From positions 1 through 40,837 of the forward strand of contig JAZDSV010000082.1 in assembly GCA_036784855.1 (NCBI GenBank): DNA of 40,837 nucleotides, given 5' to 3'. Shown here one piece after another: positions 19,390 to 31,027 of this stretch. The stretch is from Aphelidium insulamus (taxonomy: Eukaryota > Aphelidiomycota > Aphelidea > Aphelidiaceae). The position numbers and the translations under genes were made by a program. How positions within the stretch are numbered: position 1 is the first letter of the stretch; each line of letters starts with the position of its first letter. Below the pieces are notes generated by a model. It was not told where the DNA came from. It ran no database searches and saw only the letters and a list, made by a program, of their open reading frames with translations.

Positions 19390-22300
19390 ATGGAATCGTC
19401 AAACCCAGGAAGTCCCTCGTCTTCGCCGACGAGGAGCCGGTTGCGCACCGATGGGTTGGTGGTGTCGACAATGTCCACTTCGGACTCGCTGGCGATGTTG
19501 CACTCGGAAAAGTCTCCAATATCATCTCCGGTACAAATGTCGCCCCCAACTGCCACGTGTGCCCTCTGTCACCTCTCAGTGTACGTACCGCAGTATAGCT
19601 GCATTTTATATGGCGCTGACACGTAACGCTCAGGCTCGCCTTTGAGAAAGTCAGTCTGGACAAGCGCGTCTACCACCACTCGGTACGTAGATACTTGCGT
19701 GATATGCTATATCTAAGCCAGCACTGACTGCACCGTGTTCAGTGCTTCAAGTGCAGCAAGTGCAAGCGCACGCTAAACATTGGCACGTATGGCGGCCAGA
19801 TGGAGGAGCTGAATGGCACTACTGGCGCCGTGGACACCGCGCTCTACTGTCGGCAGCATCACCCGTCACGCGGACAGCTCGCTAGCGCCGACGCTGGACT
19901 CGACGCCGCTCAGGACACCTCGCACGCTGAGGAACAAGTGGCCTCCCTGCCGCGTGAAGAACACACCGCTATATTTGGTCCGCAGCACTTTAGCCAGTCG
20001 GCAAAGGCGGCCACCGTGCACTTTATGTCAGGCGCGTCGACACGTGGTACTCCGGCCGACCAGAGTCGACCAGATAACAACAGCGTCGGTGTCAGGCCTA
20101 CTATATCTGCAGCGCCGTCGGCACAGTCTACCCCGTCTGGAGATGCAGTACCGGTGGTGGCGCTAGTGCACGAGCACCGCCGCCGCAGCGAGGGATTCAT
20201 TATGCAGCGCACGGCCACCGCGCCCGGGCCGTTGACAGTGGCGACGCGAGACGCTGCAACCGCCGCCACGCCCACTGTTTCCAGAGATAGCAGTGGCAAA
20301 CCACTACTGTCTCCATCGTTGGCGCTGCAAGGCCGCGGCAAGTCCGTCACGGAACTGGCCAAGATGTTTAGCGGCGAGTCCGGTAGTTCGGGGGCCGGCA
20401 CAAGCAATGCGACCGATGCCGACGCGGCGCTCGATCCCGCGGCCCGTGCTCTGGGTGCCCGTGGCCGGCAACGTAGTGGCTCAGTCAAGGCTCTGGTCAT
20501 CCAGTTGACCGAGGTGGCTACGGCTCAGTCGTCACCGCCCGCCAAGCCACGATCGCCCTCTGTGGCCCTCATCGAGCAGCGCTCCCGCAGCGGCTCCGTC
20601 AAGGAGCTGGTCAACAAGTTTGCTACGTCAGGTATGTAAATACATTGTTGTATACAGAGAAGTAACATCTACTTGGGCAGGAAGCAACACTGCATTGCAT
20701 CCAGGAGATGGCATAGCGTCAGTGGAACCGGCAAGAGGCCCGTCTCCTATACCATCTCCTCGGCATAGAGTTGCCACGACGGGAGAGCCGAACCCGAAAC
20801 TTGCAGGCCAAGTGTCGGCACCGGTGACACCGCTGCCGCGCAGCACATCAGCAACGTTTTCAGCATTGGTTGCCGCATCCTCCCAGGCGAGTGGGCCCCC
20901 CGCAGCAGCTGCGGCAGTGGCTAATGCCCATCCGCCGCCGCCCACCATCACTGCTCCAAAGCCAAAAGTTATTACAGTCCCGTCGTCACTGCAGCCTGCC
21001 GGGGCCTCAACCACCGTGTCTGCCAGCGCGCCAGTTTCTCCATCGTCCTCGGCAGCCGCAGGGAAAGCAGCCACGCTTCCACCGTCCCCGCGTGGCACAA
21101 CGGAAGGCCATGTCCGAGAGTTGGGTCACACATTTGAGCTGCTGGCCGCGCAGCCTGCACAAGCACAGCACCCGGCAACGGCAGCCACACCTACCACGAC
21201 TGCTGCCGGCAACAGCAACAACAACACATATGGCTCTGCCAGGCGCGCGCCATCCATTGGTAGCAAGTATGGCGCGTCGTACAAGCCGCGCCGATCGGCC
21301 GACAGTGGCAATGGTGGCGCACAGGATGGCGGCAGTGTGGCCGCGATGCTTCCCGCGCGGCGCTCATTAACGAGTGACGAGTCGGCGGCGCAGGACGCTG
21401 TCAGCAAGTTCACGGGCATGCAAAGCGGCAGCCAGACCTCCTTCGAGGAGAGCGGCGACACTGTATCTGCCAGCACCTCGGCCACCAATGTCGCCATGGC
21501 GCGCAAGACTGGCGGCCTGCAGCGCTCGAATGCCGTGCAGGCCAAGAAGCGCATGAGCACCTCGCACCAGAAACTCACGTCCGGCTCCAACATGGCTCTG
21601 CTAACCAGCTCCATGGACTACGAGGTGTTTAACGGCGTTTCTCTGGCCGAGAAACTGCGCCATCTGTACAAGTGGCTGTCGGCGGTGCAGACACTGTGCG
21701 ACGACCTGAGTTCCGGGTTCGAGGCGGCCGTGGGCACTTCCCCGTCATCATCATTTAACGGCGCTGGGGCAAAAGGAGGTGCTGGTACCACCACCACTGC
21801 AGATGATGCGAGTGGCACAACGTCGGCGCCATCGTCGCCTACCGATGTAGCGGCAAGTTCTGCCGCCAAAGACTTGCTGCCGTACTTGCAGTGTTTCGCG
21901 GTCATTCTGGGCAACGAGTCGCGGATGGTGCCGCTTCTCGCTCGATGCAAGCTCGAAGTTGAGGCAATTGCTTGTCGGCAGCCACCCTACTCGGGCAACT
22001 CGACCATCAGCGTCGGGGCGGGTATTGCAGGCACCGGAGACGGTCGCATTGTTATTGCGCGCGTGCGCAGGGTGTGCCGAGCAGTCACCAGTGCAGTGGC
22101 TGGCAGCGTGTGTGAAGTTCTGGCGCGCAACTCTGCCCTGACTGTCAAGGAGACTCAGGGTTGGCGCATCGAGGCAACATGCCAGCAGAGTATGCGCGAT
22201 CTGGAAGAATTTCTGGCCGGAGGCGGCAGCGGCAGTGGTAGCACCCAGCTCACGTTCACACCAACCGATGCCGATGTGGAAGAAGTGGCCACTGTTGGTG

Positions 22301-25029
22301 CGGGACGGGCAGCTGGACAGCAGCGGTTGGTGTCTCCCCGTGCACCTCCCAAGCATGAATTGCTGGGCGCGGCAAAACCGGCACACGTGTGCCGAATGAC
22401 ACGCCGAGATCGCCCACAGGCAGACAGGCCGTCCTCATCGCCGTTTCAGGGCGCTTCACGGCCGGCAGCAGCCGCGGAGAGTAGCAAGAATGCCGCACCG
22501 CTGCTACCCGTCGACCACTTTGATATGGAGTGTCTGGCGTACCGAAAGTACTTTTACCTCCAAGATCATCGCAACTATGTCGGCGCCCTGGACAAGTTTG
22601 GCGAGGTTGCCATCTCGATGAAACGCGAGGTGGTGGACGTGCGGCTTGGTCCGCCTGCTGGCAGTGACGGCGCGGATGCTGACCAAGTGACGACATCACA
22701 GCGCCCGCACAGTGCCTCCATCAGTCTCGCTGGCGGCGTGGTGCTGACGGAGAATTGTTTCCGCGTGCTGCTGCGTGCCAAGTGCATCCCATCGCACACG
22801 GCCCACTTTCTCATACCAGAGGGTGATTTGCCGACGTCCGCGGTGCGCAGTCTATTTGGCGGGGGAGGCGCAAAGGAATCACTGTCGCTGGGCGGCACGG
22901 GTGGCAGCAGCGTCGGCAGCAACGGGAATGCAGCAGCAGACGTGCCAGAGCGCTTCTGGAAAGCGGCCGCGGCCCTCATCCACCCCAAACTCGACTTGGG
23001 CAAGCTGAAGAAGATCGAGGTGAGCCACGCCAAGAGCGCCGATGCCACGAAGATGGAAAAGTCGATGCTGCAGTTGGACGAGCACCGCACCGCATTCACC
23101 TACAAGATCGGTGTGCTGTACGTGAAGGACGGCCAGGGCACCGACACCGAGTGGTTCAACAACCGCGAAACCAGCGAGGCGTTCAAAACGTTTTGCCAAG
23201 TGCTGGGCACCGTGGTGCCGCTGAAGGGCCATCGCGGATTTGCCGGCGGCCTGGACACAAAGAACGGCAACACGGGCGAGGAGTCGCTGCACACCCGGTG
23301 GCGCTACGACGTGGCTGCACAGATGCCCGTCACAACAGCTACTTCGGCAGAGACTGCACCGGGATACTCAGTGGCCGTTGCTGGTGGTTCGTCCGGTGGC
23401 AACGAGTCGCTGGACTTTGAGATCATGTACCACGTGAGCACGATGCTGCCGTACACGCCCGGCGACGAGCAGCAAATCCAGCGCAAGCGTCACATTGGCA
23501 ATGATTTGGTGACGGTGGTGTTTGTGGACAAGACTAATGCTGCCACACTGCCACTTTCCGCGTCCATGGGCGGCTCCGAGGCGACCATCAGCATCGACGC
23601 ACAGATGGCGTGCTCGTCGCTCTTTGACCCCAGTCAGATACGCAGCCAGTTTCTGCACGTCTACATTGTGGTTCAGGAGGTACTGGTGGAGGGTGATCTG
23701 GTGGGCTACCGCGGAAGCAAGGCCAACAGCCTGGTCAGGTGCTACCAGGTGCTCACCACATCCATGGTCGAGGTGCCGCTGTTCCAGCCCACGCTACCCG
23801 ACCCGCCGCTCTTCCCCGTCAATACTGAGGACGAGCGGGCGCGGTTCCGCAACTACTTGCTGGCCAAGATAATCAATGCCGAGAACGCCGCATTCCAGGC
23901 CCCGCGCTTCAAGTCACTGCACACCCGGACCGCCTGCGGCCTGCTCGAAATGATTGTCAAGGAGTGTGGCGGTGACAGTGCCGCCGCCGCCGCCACGTCG
24001 TCCACATCCAATTTGACTGCAGCCTCGCAGCAACAGACTTCGGAGGCGCAACACCTTGCCGACACCTGGAAGTCCATCCGGGCGGCCGTGGTGTCACGAA
24101 AGAGCAGCAAGGCATCGGAAATAACTGCAGTGGAGACACCGCAGACTACCGCCGCACAGCAATCGACATCAGAGCCGGCGGTCCGTCGCGACAGCAAGCC
24201 GCTCATGAATATTGTCTCACCGGCCATAGGGAAGGAGCTGCACGCCGTAGTGGGCCACAGCAGTCCGCTGAGCGGTGTCGCCGCGGCCATATCACGCACC
24301 GCCAGCTTCGAGGTGGGTCGCCCCGGGCCGCCGGGAACGGCAATGCGCCCACGTGCCGCCCAAACTACAAACGGCACCCGTACTTCATCGCCCGAGAAAC
24401 CTACATCGGATGCGGAGGCTGCGGCTGCAGCGCTCAGCTCCGTGCTCATGAGCGGACTGGCCACACCGGCGCGACGGCCGTCCACTGACAATGCCGAGCC
24501 GCGGATCAGCCAGCTGCGACGCCAGCTCTCCACGGGCTCCCGGCAGCAGTTACGATCGCGAACCGACAGTGGCGCGACGGCACCTTCGACAAAGCCCCAG
24601 TCGGCCGCCAGCGATGACAACAGAGACAACAGTTTGATGGGCAAGCTGCGCCGCGTCCGCTCCATCGACATGAAGCGCAGCAAGTCGGATCTCAGGGCGG
24701 GCACTGGCGCTGGCACCACCAACAATTCCCGTCAATCATCCGACATGGAGCTGGATGAGGAGACCCGACGGTTCTATCTGGCGGCCACCACGGACTCGGC
24801 AATGATGGCCAAGGGTTCCGCGATAGGCGATGGTGGTGCCGCACAGCATCCCAAGTCGCCGTCTGTGCATCGGTTCCTGTCCATGCGCGTCAGTTCCAAG
24901 AAGCAGTTGAACAAGCTGGCAATGGGCAGCGACACTCTTATCACTCCGGCCAACACCGCAGCAGCGAAGACGCAAGATACCACTGACGACGACATGGAGA
25001 CGGTGGACCTGAAGACATTCCTTGCCTAA
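19390..25029 (+). CDS. LIM-domain Rap GTPase-activating protein
   Basis: Four exons: 19390-19580, 19634-19682, 19743-20631, 20681-25029 (introns 53, 60 and 49 nt), 1825 residues. Splicing builds a LIM zinc finger at about residues 57-112: C-x2-C-x17-H-x2-C, then C-x2-C and a final C-x2-H (CRQH). A very long Ser/Thr/Ala/Pro-rich region follows. The Rap-GAP domain lies at about 990-1440: FTYKIGVLYVKDGQGTDTEWF, GGLDTKNGNTGEESLHTRW, EIMYHVSTMLPYTP, and QRKRHIGNDLVTVVFVD. The Asn of HIGND (about residue 1317) is the catalytic asparagine thumb that replaces the missing Gln of Rap, so activity is expected. The C-terminal tail is rich in Ser/Arg phosphosite-like motifs. It should switch off Rap1, whose gene lies divergently 1 kb away. 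The LIM finger may target it to the cytoskeleton. Confidence 0.88.
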
Positions 25030-25117
25030 ATACATACATAAATGGAAATGCCCACAGAATTTGTGTGATAGATATATATGTGTGTGTCTATTGTACTGCT
25101 CTCTGCCGTGAAAGCAA

Positions 25118-26178
25118 CTAGAATATGTTTGTAACATTCAAACCAATATCTTTGCCGTTTGTGTTGAATGGGTTGAACGGGCCGCTCTGTTAATGAGCAT
25201 AAGTTATTATTATTAGAATTGGTTGTAGATGTAAGGGAAGGCAAGCGAGTGTGAAGATCACGTACATCTGTGGTCCGATTGACCGCTGATTTGGTGTAGT
25301 AGGCTATTATCGCACCGGTAATACCCAGCACAACCAGCAGTATCAAGCCCATAATCACCTTATCGGTGGCCATGCGCCGTAGAAAGATCCTGCCATGCAA
25401 TATCTGTCAGATACAATTGCACGATACATACATTATACATATGCTAATACCGTATCTGCTTGTCGGCGCGCAGCAAATTGCTCTCCAGTACGTCCATGGT
25501 GCGGTCCACATTCTCCAGCTGTTCCGTCTGCTTCTGTAGCGCCTCATTGGTATTATTACCAATCTGTATGGTGGTCTGAAGCACTTCTTTGGCGCGGCTG
25601 GTGGACGCTTTGCTCATCTGCTGCACGGCCTTGCCCTCATCCACGAGATTCTTGGCGGTCATTTCGTCCGCGTTACGCCCCTTGTTGCCGCCGCCGAGAT
25701 CGTCACGCTCCGCCGCCGTGGTCGCCCACGTGATATCATCTGTGAGCTTGTTCAGCTCTATTTCAAACGCGCGTCCTTTCTACATCGAGCAGCAGCAGCA
25801 GTGTCAGCTGTGTCATTGCGGATTGAACAATACGTGCCTCCTCGTATGGTTTGGCGTCGGCGCGGTCCAACTCACGCAACTCCACATTATATGACTTCAA
25901 TAGCTGTTTGGCACGGTTCAAGCGGTTCTTGGCGAATTCACACTTCTGCGCGCGCGTGTGAATTAGTATCATAAGTGTGTGGAATGATGTGTGTGGACGT
26001 GCCTCGATCTTGGCCTTGCCTTGCGCCTTGGCAATGTCTTTCTGCAGCAGCACCTTGAGCTCCGTGATCAGCTCATTCAGCTGCTCGTCAAAGTCTTTGA
26101 TCTCTGCGCGGCATGAAATGTATTATGTGTGTGTGTGTGTGTGTGTGTGTGGGATGTACACGGCGTACCCTCAGACAT
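25118..26178 (-). CDS. Qb-SNARE, NPSN-like (Vti1-related)
   Basis: Six exons on the minus strand: 26178-26169, 26103-26003, 25945-25834, 25775-25451, 25389-25266, 25186-25118, total 741 nt (246 residues). The first exon is only 10 nt (ATG TCT GAG G). The N-terminal coiled coil (EIKDFDEQLNELITELKVLL; KCEFAKNRLNRAKQLLKSYN) is followed by the SNARE motif (TTIQIGNNTNEALQKQTEQL through ESNLLRADKQIR) and a membrane anchor joined across an intron (FLRRMATDKVIMGLILLVVLGITGAIIAYY). The RxMATDKxIM junction is typical of plant-type NPSN proteins. Intron 25946-26002 (57 nt) starts with GC and is a multiple of three. The last exon (SGPFNPFNTNGKDIGL...) depends on splicing 25187-25265; unspliced, the frame would run to 25026. 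It mediates vesicle fusion. Vti1 or Gos1 are alternatives. Confidence 0.78.
26127..26150. repeat. (GT)12 microsatellite in SNARE intron 1
   Basis: Twelve GT units, inside intron 26104-26168 of the minus-strand SNARE gene, where the transcript reads (AC)n between donor and acceptor. Confidence 0.9.
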
Positions 26179-26321
26179 GGCCACGGTGAGACAGACAGAC
26201 ACGCGGTGAGTGGCAGTCAAATGGGCGTGTGTGCAAATGAACGCCGGAAGCAAACACACAGAGCGCGATGTCAACCGATAACCACGCTTTATTAATCAAC
26301 CATATATACAATGAGAATCCC

Positions 26322-26385
<64 letters not shown>

Positions 26386-26497
26386 GCAAACCACTCCAGC
26401 CAGGGGTACGGCCAGACCGTGCCGGATTGGCTGTGCCTGGGCGCCCCCCCTGGACGGCCAGCCCTTGTCCAGACTCTCTTTATACGCACCGCCAGAA
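26179..26497. promoter_or_regulatory. Shared divergent promoter region with (CAGA)n
   Basis: 319 bp separate the start codons of the SNARE gene (minus, 26178) and the SNX9-like gene (plus, 26498). It holds a long (CAGA) tract at 26321-26385 and GC-rich sequence on the SNX9 side. No other gene is evident. Confidence 0.5.
26321..26385. repeat. (CAGA)16 tetranucleotide microsatellite
   Basis: Sixteen uninterrupted CAGA units plus one base, in the divergent spacer. Frames across it on either strand are repeat artefacts. Confidence 0.95.
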
Positions 26498-29400
26498 ATG
26501 TTTGCCACCACCACCACCGCTGCCGCTGCTTCAATGCGGCACACGGGCACGGATAATGACCCAGCTAGCAAGCGCAGTACTCTGGCACACATCTCATCGG
26601 CGGCATCCTCGGCACACTTACTGCCATTCAGTCTGGCCTTGTGCCGCTATGCCTTTGACGGCGCTGCTGAGCGGTGCGTGTCCTTATGCGCCTTTATTTT
26701 ATACTTGCATGTGTCTGACCTGTCGTGTCACGCAGGGGCGAGGTCTCGGTCCAGGAAGAGGATCTGGTGGTGGTTGTTCAGCGCTACCCGGACGGCTGGA
26801 TAGATGCGTTCGTGCTGGGACCGGCGCGTGCCTATGCCGCCGTGTTGCCGGCACACTGTCTGGACGGTGGCGATGACGACGCGTTGGACGCGATGGTTTC
26901 GTCACTGGCCGAGAGCGCCTTGCGCGCTGGCAATGAGGAAGACCCACCGCCGCAACCACCACCTTCCCCGATCGATCCGTGGAAGAAGCCGTCAGCTGCC
27001 GCTACTTTGGCGGCGCCCGTAACGCTCTCTGCCGCCACCACGTTCCTGACCGCCCTGGTTCTGGGCGATGGCACCACACTGTCACAATGCCGACGCGGTC
27101 TGCTGCCAGAGTCGTACACGCGCTCGCTTCTGACGGTCCAGCTGCCGCCCACGCAAGTCATGTCCAGCATTCTGCACACGCCCGACATCATATCCGAGCA
27201 GGAGACGGTCCGCATCAGCGCTCCGTCCGTGGATGGTCGGTCCGCGTCACATCACGCTGCTTTTGGCCAGCAGCAGCCGATTGTAGCAGCTCTCGGTGCC
27301 GATGAGTCCAAGTACCGGCGCTGGAGCAGGCGTCGGTTCAGCCGTGCCCTTTCCTCGTACTTGCCCGACAGTCCCGGCGTGGACACTGCCACAAAGACCG
27401 CCACTGCAGCCGTTCCATTATCAGCAAATACCGCGCCGTCTACCGCAGCAAATGCCGAGGCCATCAGCCGCTGGAACGCCGGGACGGTTCAGAACACCAA
27501 CAATGCTTGGCTGACACACCGGGCCGTCAACCGCTACTCGCCGTTCGTCACCAGCGGCGCGGAGGAGTTTATTGCCAGCGGGTGTCAGCCCGTGCCGAAA
27601 CAGTTGCGCCCGTCGCTACTGCGCGACCTGTGGAGTCGGCGCCCGTTCGCCACCGGCAGTGCGGGCGGCGCCGCCATCTCGGTCATATCCAACGAGAAGC
27701 TGTCGCCGGCCGATGTGGCCATTGTCGGCAAGCCCGGCGACGGCGATCAAGCGTTTGGCGCGGCCGGCAGTGGCAGTGGCATGCCGCTCGAGGCGCACTT
27801 TATCAGTGCCGGGCCGCGATGGTTGCCGCCGGCTGGTCCGCTGGCGGATAATCAACGCGTTCGAGTGTCGGTGAGTGACGGGCGCAAGGTGTCCACGTGG
27901 GCCGGTCTGCACACCTATGTGGTGTACACTGTGCGCACCTGTCCTTTGGAATCAACCGTGACTACTGACCGCTCTGCCGAGCAAGCTCCCACAGTCACTG
28001 TGTTTAGACGGTGCGTACATATATATATATACATATATTTATATATTCTTCTGTACTTGTAACTAATATATGGAATGGCAGATACACCCACTTTGTGCAG
28101 TTGATGAACTATCTGAAGGAAAAGTTCCCCATGCTCGCAGTGTCACTGCTGCCAGAGAAACAGTATCAAGGGCACATGCGCGACCAGTTTGTGGAGCGGC
28201 GATCGCGCGGCCTGGAGCGCTGGCTGAACCGGCTGCTGTCACACCCGGTGATAACCACTTGCGACGCCATCACCGTCTTCCTGCACTCGGGGCCGGTGGA
28301 TGGACGCCGCGCGCAGCATCTGGCCAGCAATGCCACCGTCACGCAGCCCGAAGATGTCAAGCTGTTGTCAGAGTCGGGCGCCGCGTTCGAGTGCGGTCTG
28401 GAGAAGCTGGCCGCGGATCCCGGCCCGACACACGGCGCGGCCATGTTTGCCACCTTCTACCACCCAGAGTTCAATCTGGCTCCGCGCGACCGCTACGCCA
28501 CCATTGTTATGTCGGGCATAGTGCCGGCCCACCTGCCTGAGGAGGGCTACGGCGATGTGGCCGGTATGCGTGAGGCCGATGCGTTCGTGCAACGGATGGG
28601 CAAGGGGTTGCGTAGGCTAGGGCGCGCCATGGAGTATCACCGACACGTCGCGGCCACCGATGACTCGAAACGGATGCGAAAACTGGCAGCCGCATTCCGG
28701 CTGATTCTCCGCTCGCCGACTAAAAGTCGCTCGGGTGGAACTGCAGCGGCTCCGCGAGCGCCGGTCGACGATGACCGCACCACGCTACAGTCGGGTACTA
28801 CGGCTCCGCCATCTCCGACCTCTCGCCTGCGGTCAAACTCGGCGGCCACAAGGTCCACGGCGGCCTCGCTGCTGGACGAGGACCCTGATGGTAGTGTTGT
28901 CAGCAATATTGCCACGGACGTCTTGTCCAGCGCCAGCGCACATCCAGGCACGGCGGCCACAGCTTCCCGGCGGGACAGAGTGTGGTGCAGCCACGGCGAG
29001 CACTGCACGGCTTGCTCAGCGCTCACCGACTCTATCGCAGCACTGTCCACCACACTGACGGCCGTGGCCGCGGACCGGCAAGCACTAGCGCACTATAGCG
29101 AACTTTCGGACAGTCTGCAGGAGTGGAGTGGCGTGCTGCCCGCCGAGAGCAGCACCCTGCTCAGTGTGTACGAGGACACGGCGCGCATGGGTGAGGCCAT
29201 CATCGCCACCAGCAAATCCGTCGCCTCCATCGAACGTCTGCGCGCCTTCACACTCAACGAGCGGCTGGTCAATGTGGCTGCGGCCAGCTCGGACGCGGCA
29301 TCCGTGTCTGCAATGTCGGCCGCGTCGTCGTCGGCCTCCTCTGCCGGCAACACCGCAGCCGGCATACACACCGTCGCCCCCGGCTGCATGGAAAATGTGA

Positions 29401-29912
29401 ACCGGCCACCGGCACCCAGTCGACCACCGGTGCCGGCCCATCTGACCGAGGAGCACATGCTGGCCCGTCTGCAAACAGTGTTCAACACTCTGCACGCGGA
29501 GCACGACTGGCTATTCCATGATCGCCGTGTGACCGAAGTTGGCCAGATGCTGGAGCGGTGGTGCGTGGCCGAGGCGGAGCGGGCACAACACGAAGCATCA
29601 CTGTGGCAAGGCTGTCTGACAATGCTGCGCCAGGGCAATCAAGTTGCGCAGCGTGAACTAGACGGCAGCACTGCCGGTGAACTGGACGGACAGCCTGGCC
29701 GTCGCCAGTACAGCAGCGACACTGGCAGCGATGCGAGCGACGACGAACAGCACGTACGTCAGGTGCTGCGGCACGGCAATGACCAGGAGGAGCCCGCAGA
29801 TGCCGACGATACCGCCACTGGACGGCTCAGACGCCATCAGCAAGCAGTCGAACTGAACTACTCACTCGGCAACTATTACACGGAGAATGGGCGCCGCCGC
29901 GATGACTACTGA
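26498..29912 (+). CDS. SNX9-family sorting nexin (SH3-PX-BAR)
   Basis: Three exons: 26498-26673, 26736-28010, 28082-29912 (introns 62 and 71 nt), 1093 residues. The ATG at 26498 begins MFATTTTAAAAS; the frame extends upstream only with a TTG. The SH3 domain, about residues 47-105, is joined across intron 1 (CRYAFDGAAER|GEVSVQEEDLVVVVQRYPDG). The PX domain, about 432-555, is joined across intron 2: VFRR|YTHFVQLMNYLKEKFP, SLLPEKQ, then RRSRGLERWLNRLLSHPVI, which matches the SNX9 pattern in spacing. The C-terminal helical half (about 650-1010: SELSDSLQEWSGVLPAESST; ATSKSVASIERLRAF; FNTLHAEHDWLFHDRRVTEV) fits a BAR domain. Animal relatives are 570-630 residues; here long Ala/Ser/Thr inserts account for the extra length. 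It likely links phosphoinositide membranes, dynamin and actin in endocytosis. AATAAA lies 36 bp after the stop. Confidence 0.85.
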
Positions 29913-29947
29913 CACACTCTAAAGTACAGTTGATATAATACATACAT

Positions 29948-29953
29948 AATAAA
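29948..29953 (+). other. Polyadenylation signal AATAAA
   Basis: AATAAA 36 bp after the SNX9-like stop codon, within a 140-bp spacer shared with the convergent metallothionein-like gene. Confidence 0.45.
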
Positions 29954-30052
29954 CAAATAATAAATACATTGCACATCCCTTCGAAATGGCATTCAATTCA
30001 TTGGTGTGAATATGTGTGCAATATTATCGCTGTGCAACTATCGCCGCGGCGA

Positions 30053-30943
30053 TCAACAGCAGCCAGAGCCGCCAGCCTGCTTCGAGGAGGAGGCGCACTT
30101 GCACTCTCCGCTGGCACAGCAGCATTTCTTCTTTCCACCGCCGCAGCAACTGCCTTCCGCGGCCTTCTTCTCGGCGCACTTGCACTCGCCTTCTGGGCAC
30201 TTGCACGGTTGTCCTTCAGTCAGGCAGCAACAGCATCCACCTATTGAAGTGTAAATGGAGCCAGCCAATGCATATATATATATATATGCTGTATATGCAA
30301 GCACGTAAATCAGTAAATTAACTTACTCTTGGTAGCATCCTTCTTGGGGCATGCGCACTTGCCGGCAGGGCACGTGCAGTCAGCCGAATCGCAGCCTGTG
30401 TGGGCCCCATGAGCAGGTGCACAGCCATACGATAATATATCATTATACGAACACTTCTTGGGGCACTTGCAGGCACCCGGGGTGCACTTGCAATCATCAC
30501 CGCAGCCACAGCCGAGGTCTGTGCCACCGGTGTCAGACTATCATGGCTATATGCACCTATGCACATACTCGTGGGGCATTTGCATTCACCGGGTGGGCAT
30601 TCGCAGTTGTCGCCGCACTTGCAGCCCAGATCTACGGCAAAAAAGTATTAGAAGTCGGGGATCGCACAGAGAGGACCTACTCTTGGGGCACTTGCAGGCA
30701 CCAGGCGGGCAGACACAGTTATCGCCACACTTGCAGCCCAGATCTGCACGTAAGGATGACTGGACCATATATATTGAGCAACAGCACCTACTCTTGGGGC
30801 ACTTGCAAGCACCAGGCGGGCAGGCACAGTTATCGCCACACTTGCAGCCCAGATCTGCACACGATTAGTACGACGTCACAATGGACATGCAGGCGTGAGA
30901 GAGCGGATGGCGCACTCTTCGTGGTGGAAGCGGATGACGACAT
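30053..30943 (-). CDS. Metallothionein-like Cys-rich protein built of duplicated exons
   Basis: Minus strand; exons 30943-30916, 30854-30792, 30743-30681, 30631-30569, 30518-30456, 30395-30327, 30240-30053. Exons 2-5 are each exactly 63 nt, flanked by phase-1 introns of 48-61 nt, and each codes one repeat of the type NLGCKCGDNCxCPPGxCKCPK. Exon 6 (69 nt) codes a diverged repeat (CDSADCTCPAGKCACPKK). The last exon codes a CxC/CCC-rich tail (GGCCCCLTEG...CKCPEGECKCAEKK...SGCC). Such density of CxC and CC motifs is typical of metallothioneins that bind Zn, Cu or Cd for storage or detoxification. Between exons 5 and 6 (30396-30455) the donor has drifted: GT is one base off, and splicing there gives a stop, whereas read-through stays open. 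With read-through the protein has 198 residues. Confidence 0.8.
30569..30854 (-). repeat. Tandem exon-intron duplication (metallothionein cassettes 2-4)
   Basis: Three near-identical 63-nt exons at 30792-30854, 30681-30743 and 30569-30631, at a spacing of 111-112 bp. A fourth, more diverged copy is at 30456-30518. The exons are conserved while the introns between them differ strongly, suggesting selection or gene conversion on the coding units. Confidence 0.9.
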
Positions 30944-31023
30944 TTCGCAATCAGATGACGAAGCGCTGTAAACAACACGCTATTAAATGTTCGATGCAAT
31001 TCCAGGACACTGCACAGCCATAT

Positions 31024-31027
<4 letters not shown>

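Noticed and set aside
20870-24725. Several 100-290 codon frames on either strand across the RapGAP exon
   Set aside because: Shadows of the 4.3-kb exon; they contain no domains and are Ala/Arg/Pro-biased.
25026-25117. Extending the SNARE C-terminus to the stop at 25026
   Set aside because: That tail is intronic and 3' UTR sequence; splicing 25187-25265 with good donor (GTACGT) and acceptor gives a short NPSN-like tail ending at 25118.
26292-26592. Frames full of CLSV or TDRQ repeats on both strands
   Set aside because: They are translations of the (CAGA)16 microsatellite.
30351-30971. Plus-strand frame of 206 codons (repeats of WGTCRHQAGRHSYRH)
   Set aside because: It is the antisense of the metallothionein exons, which have proper splice sites and CxC content on the minus strand.
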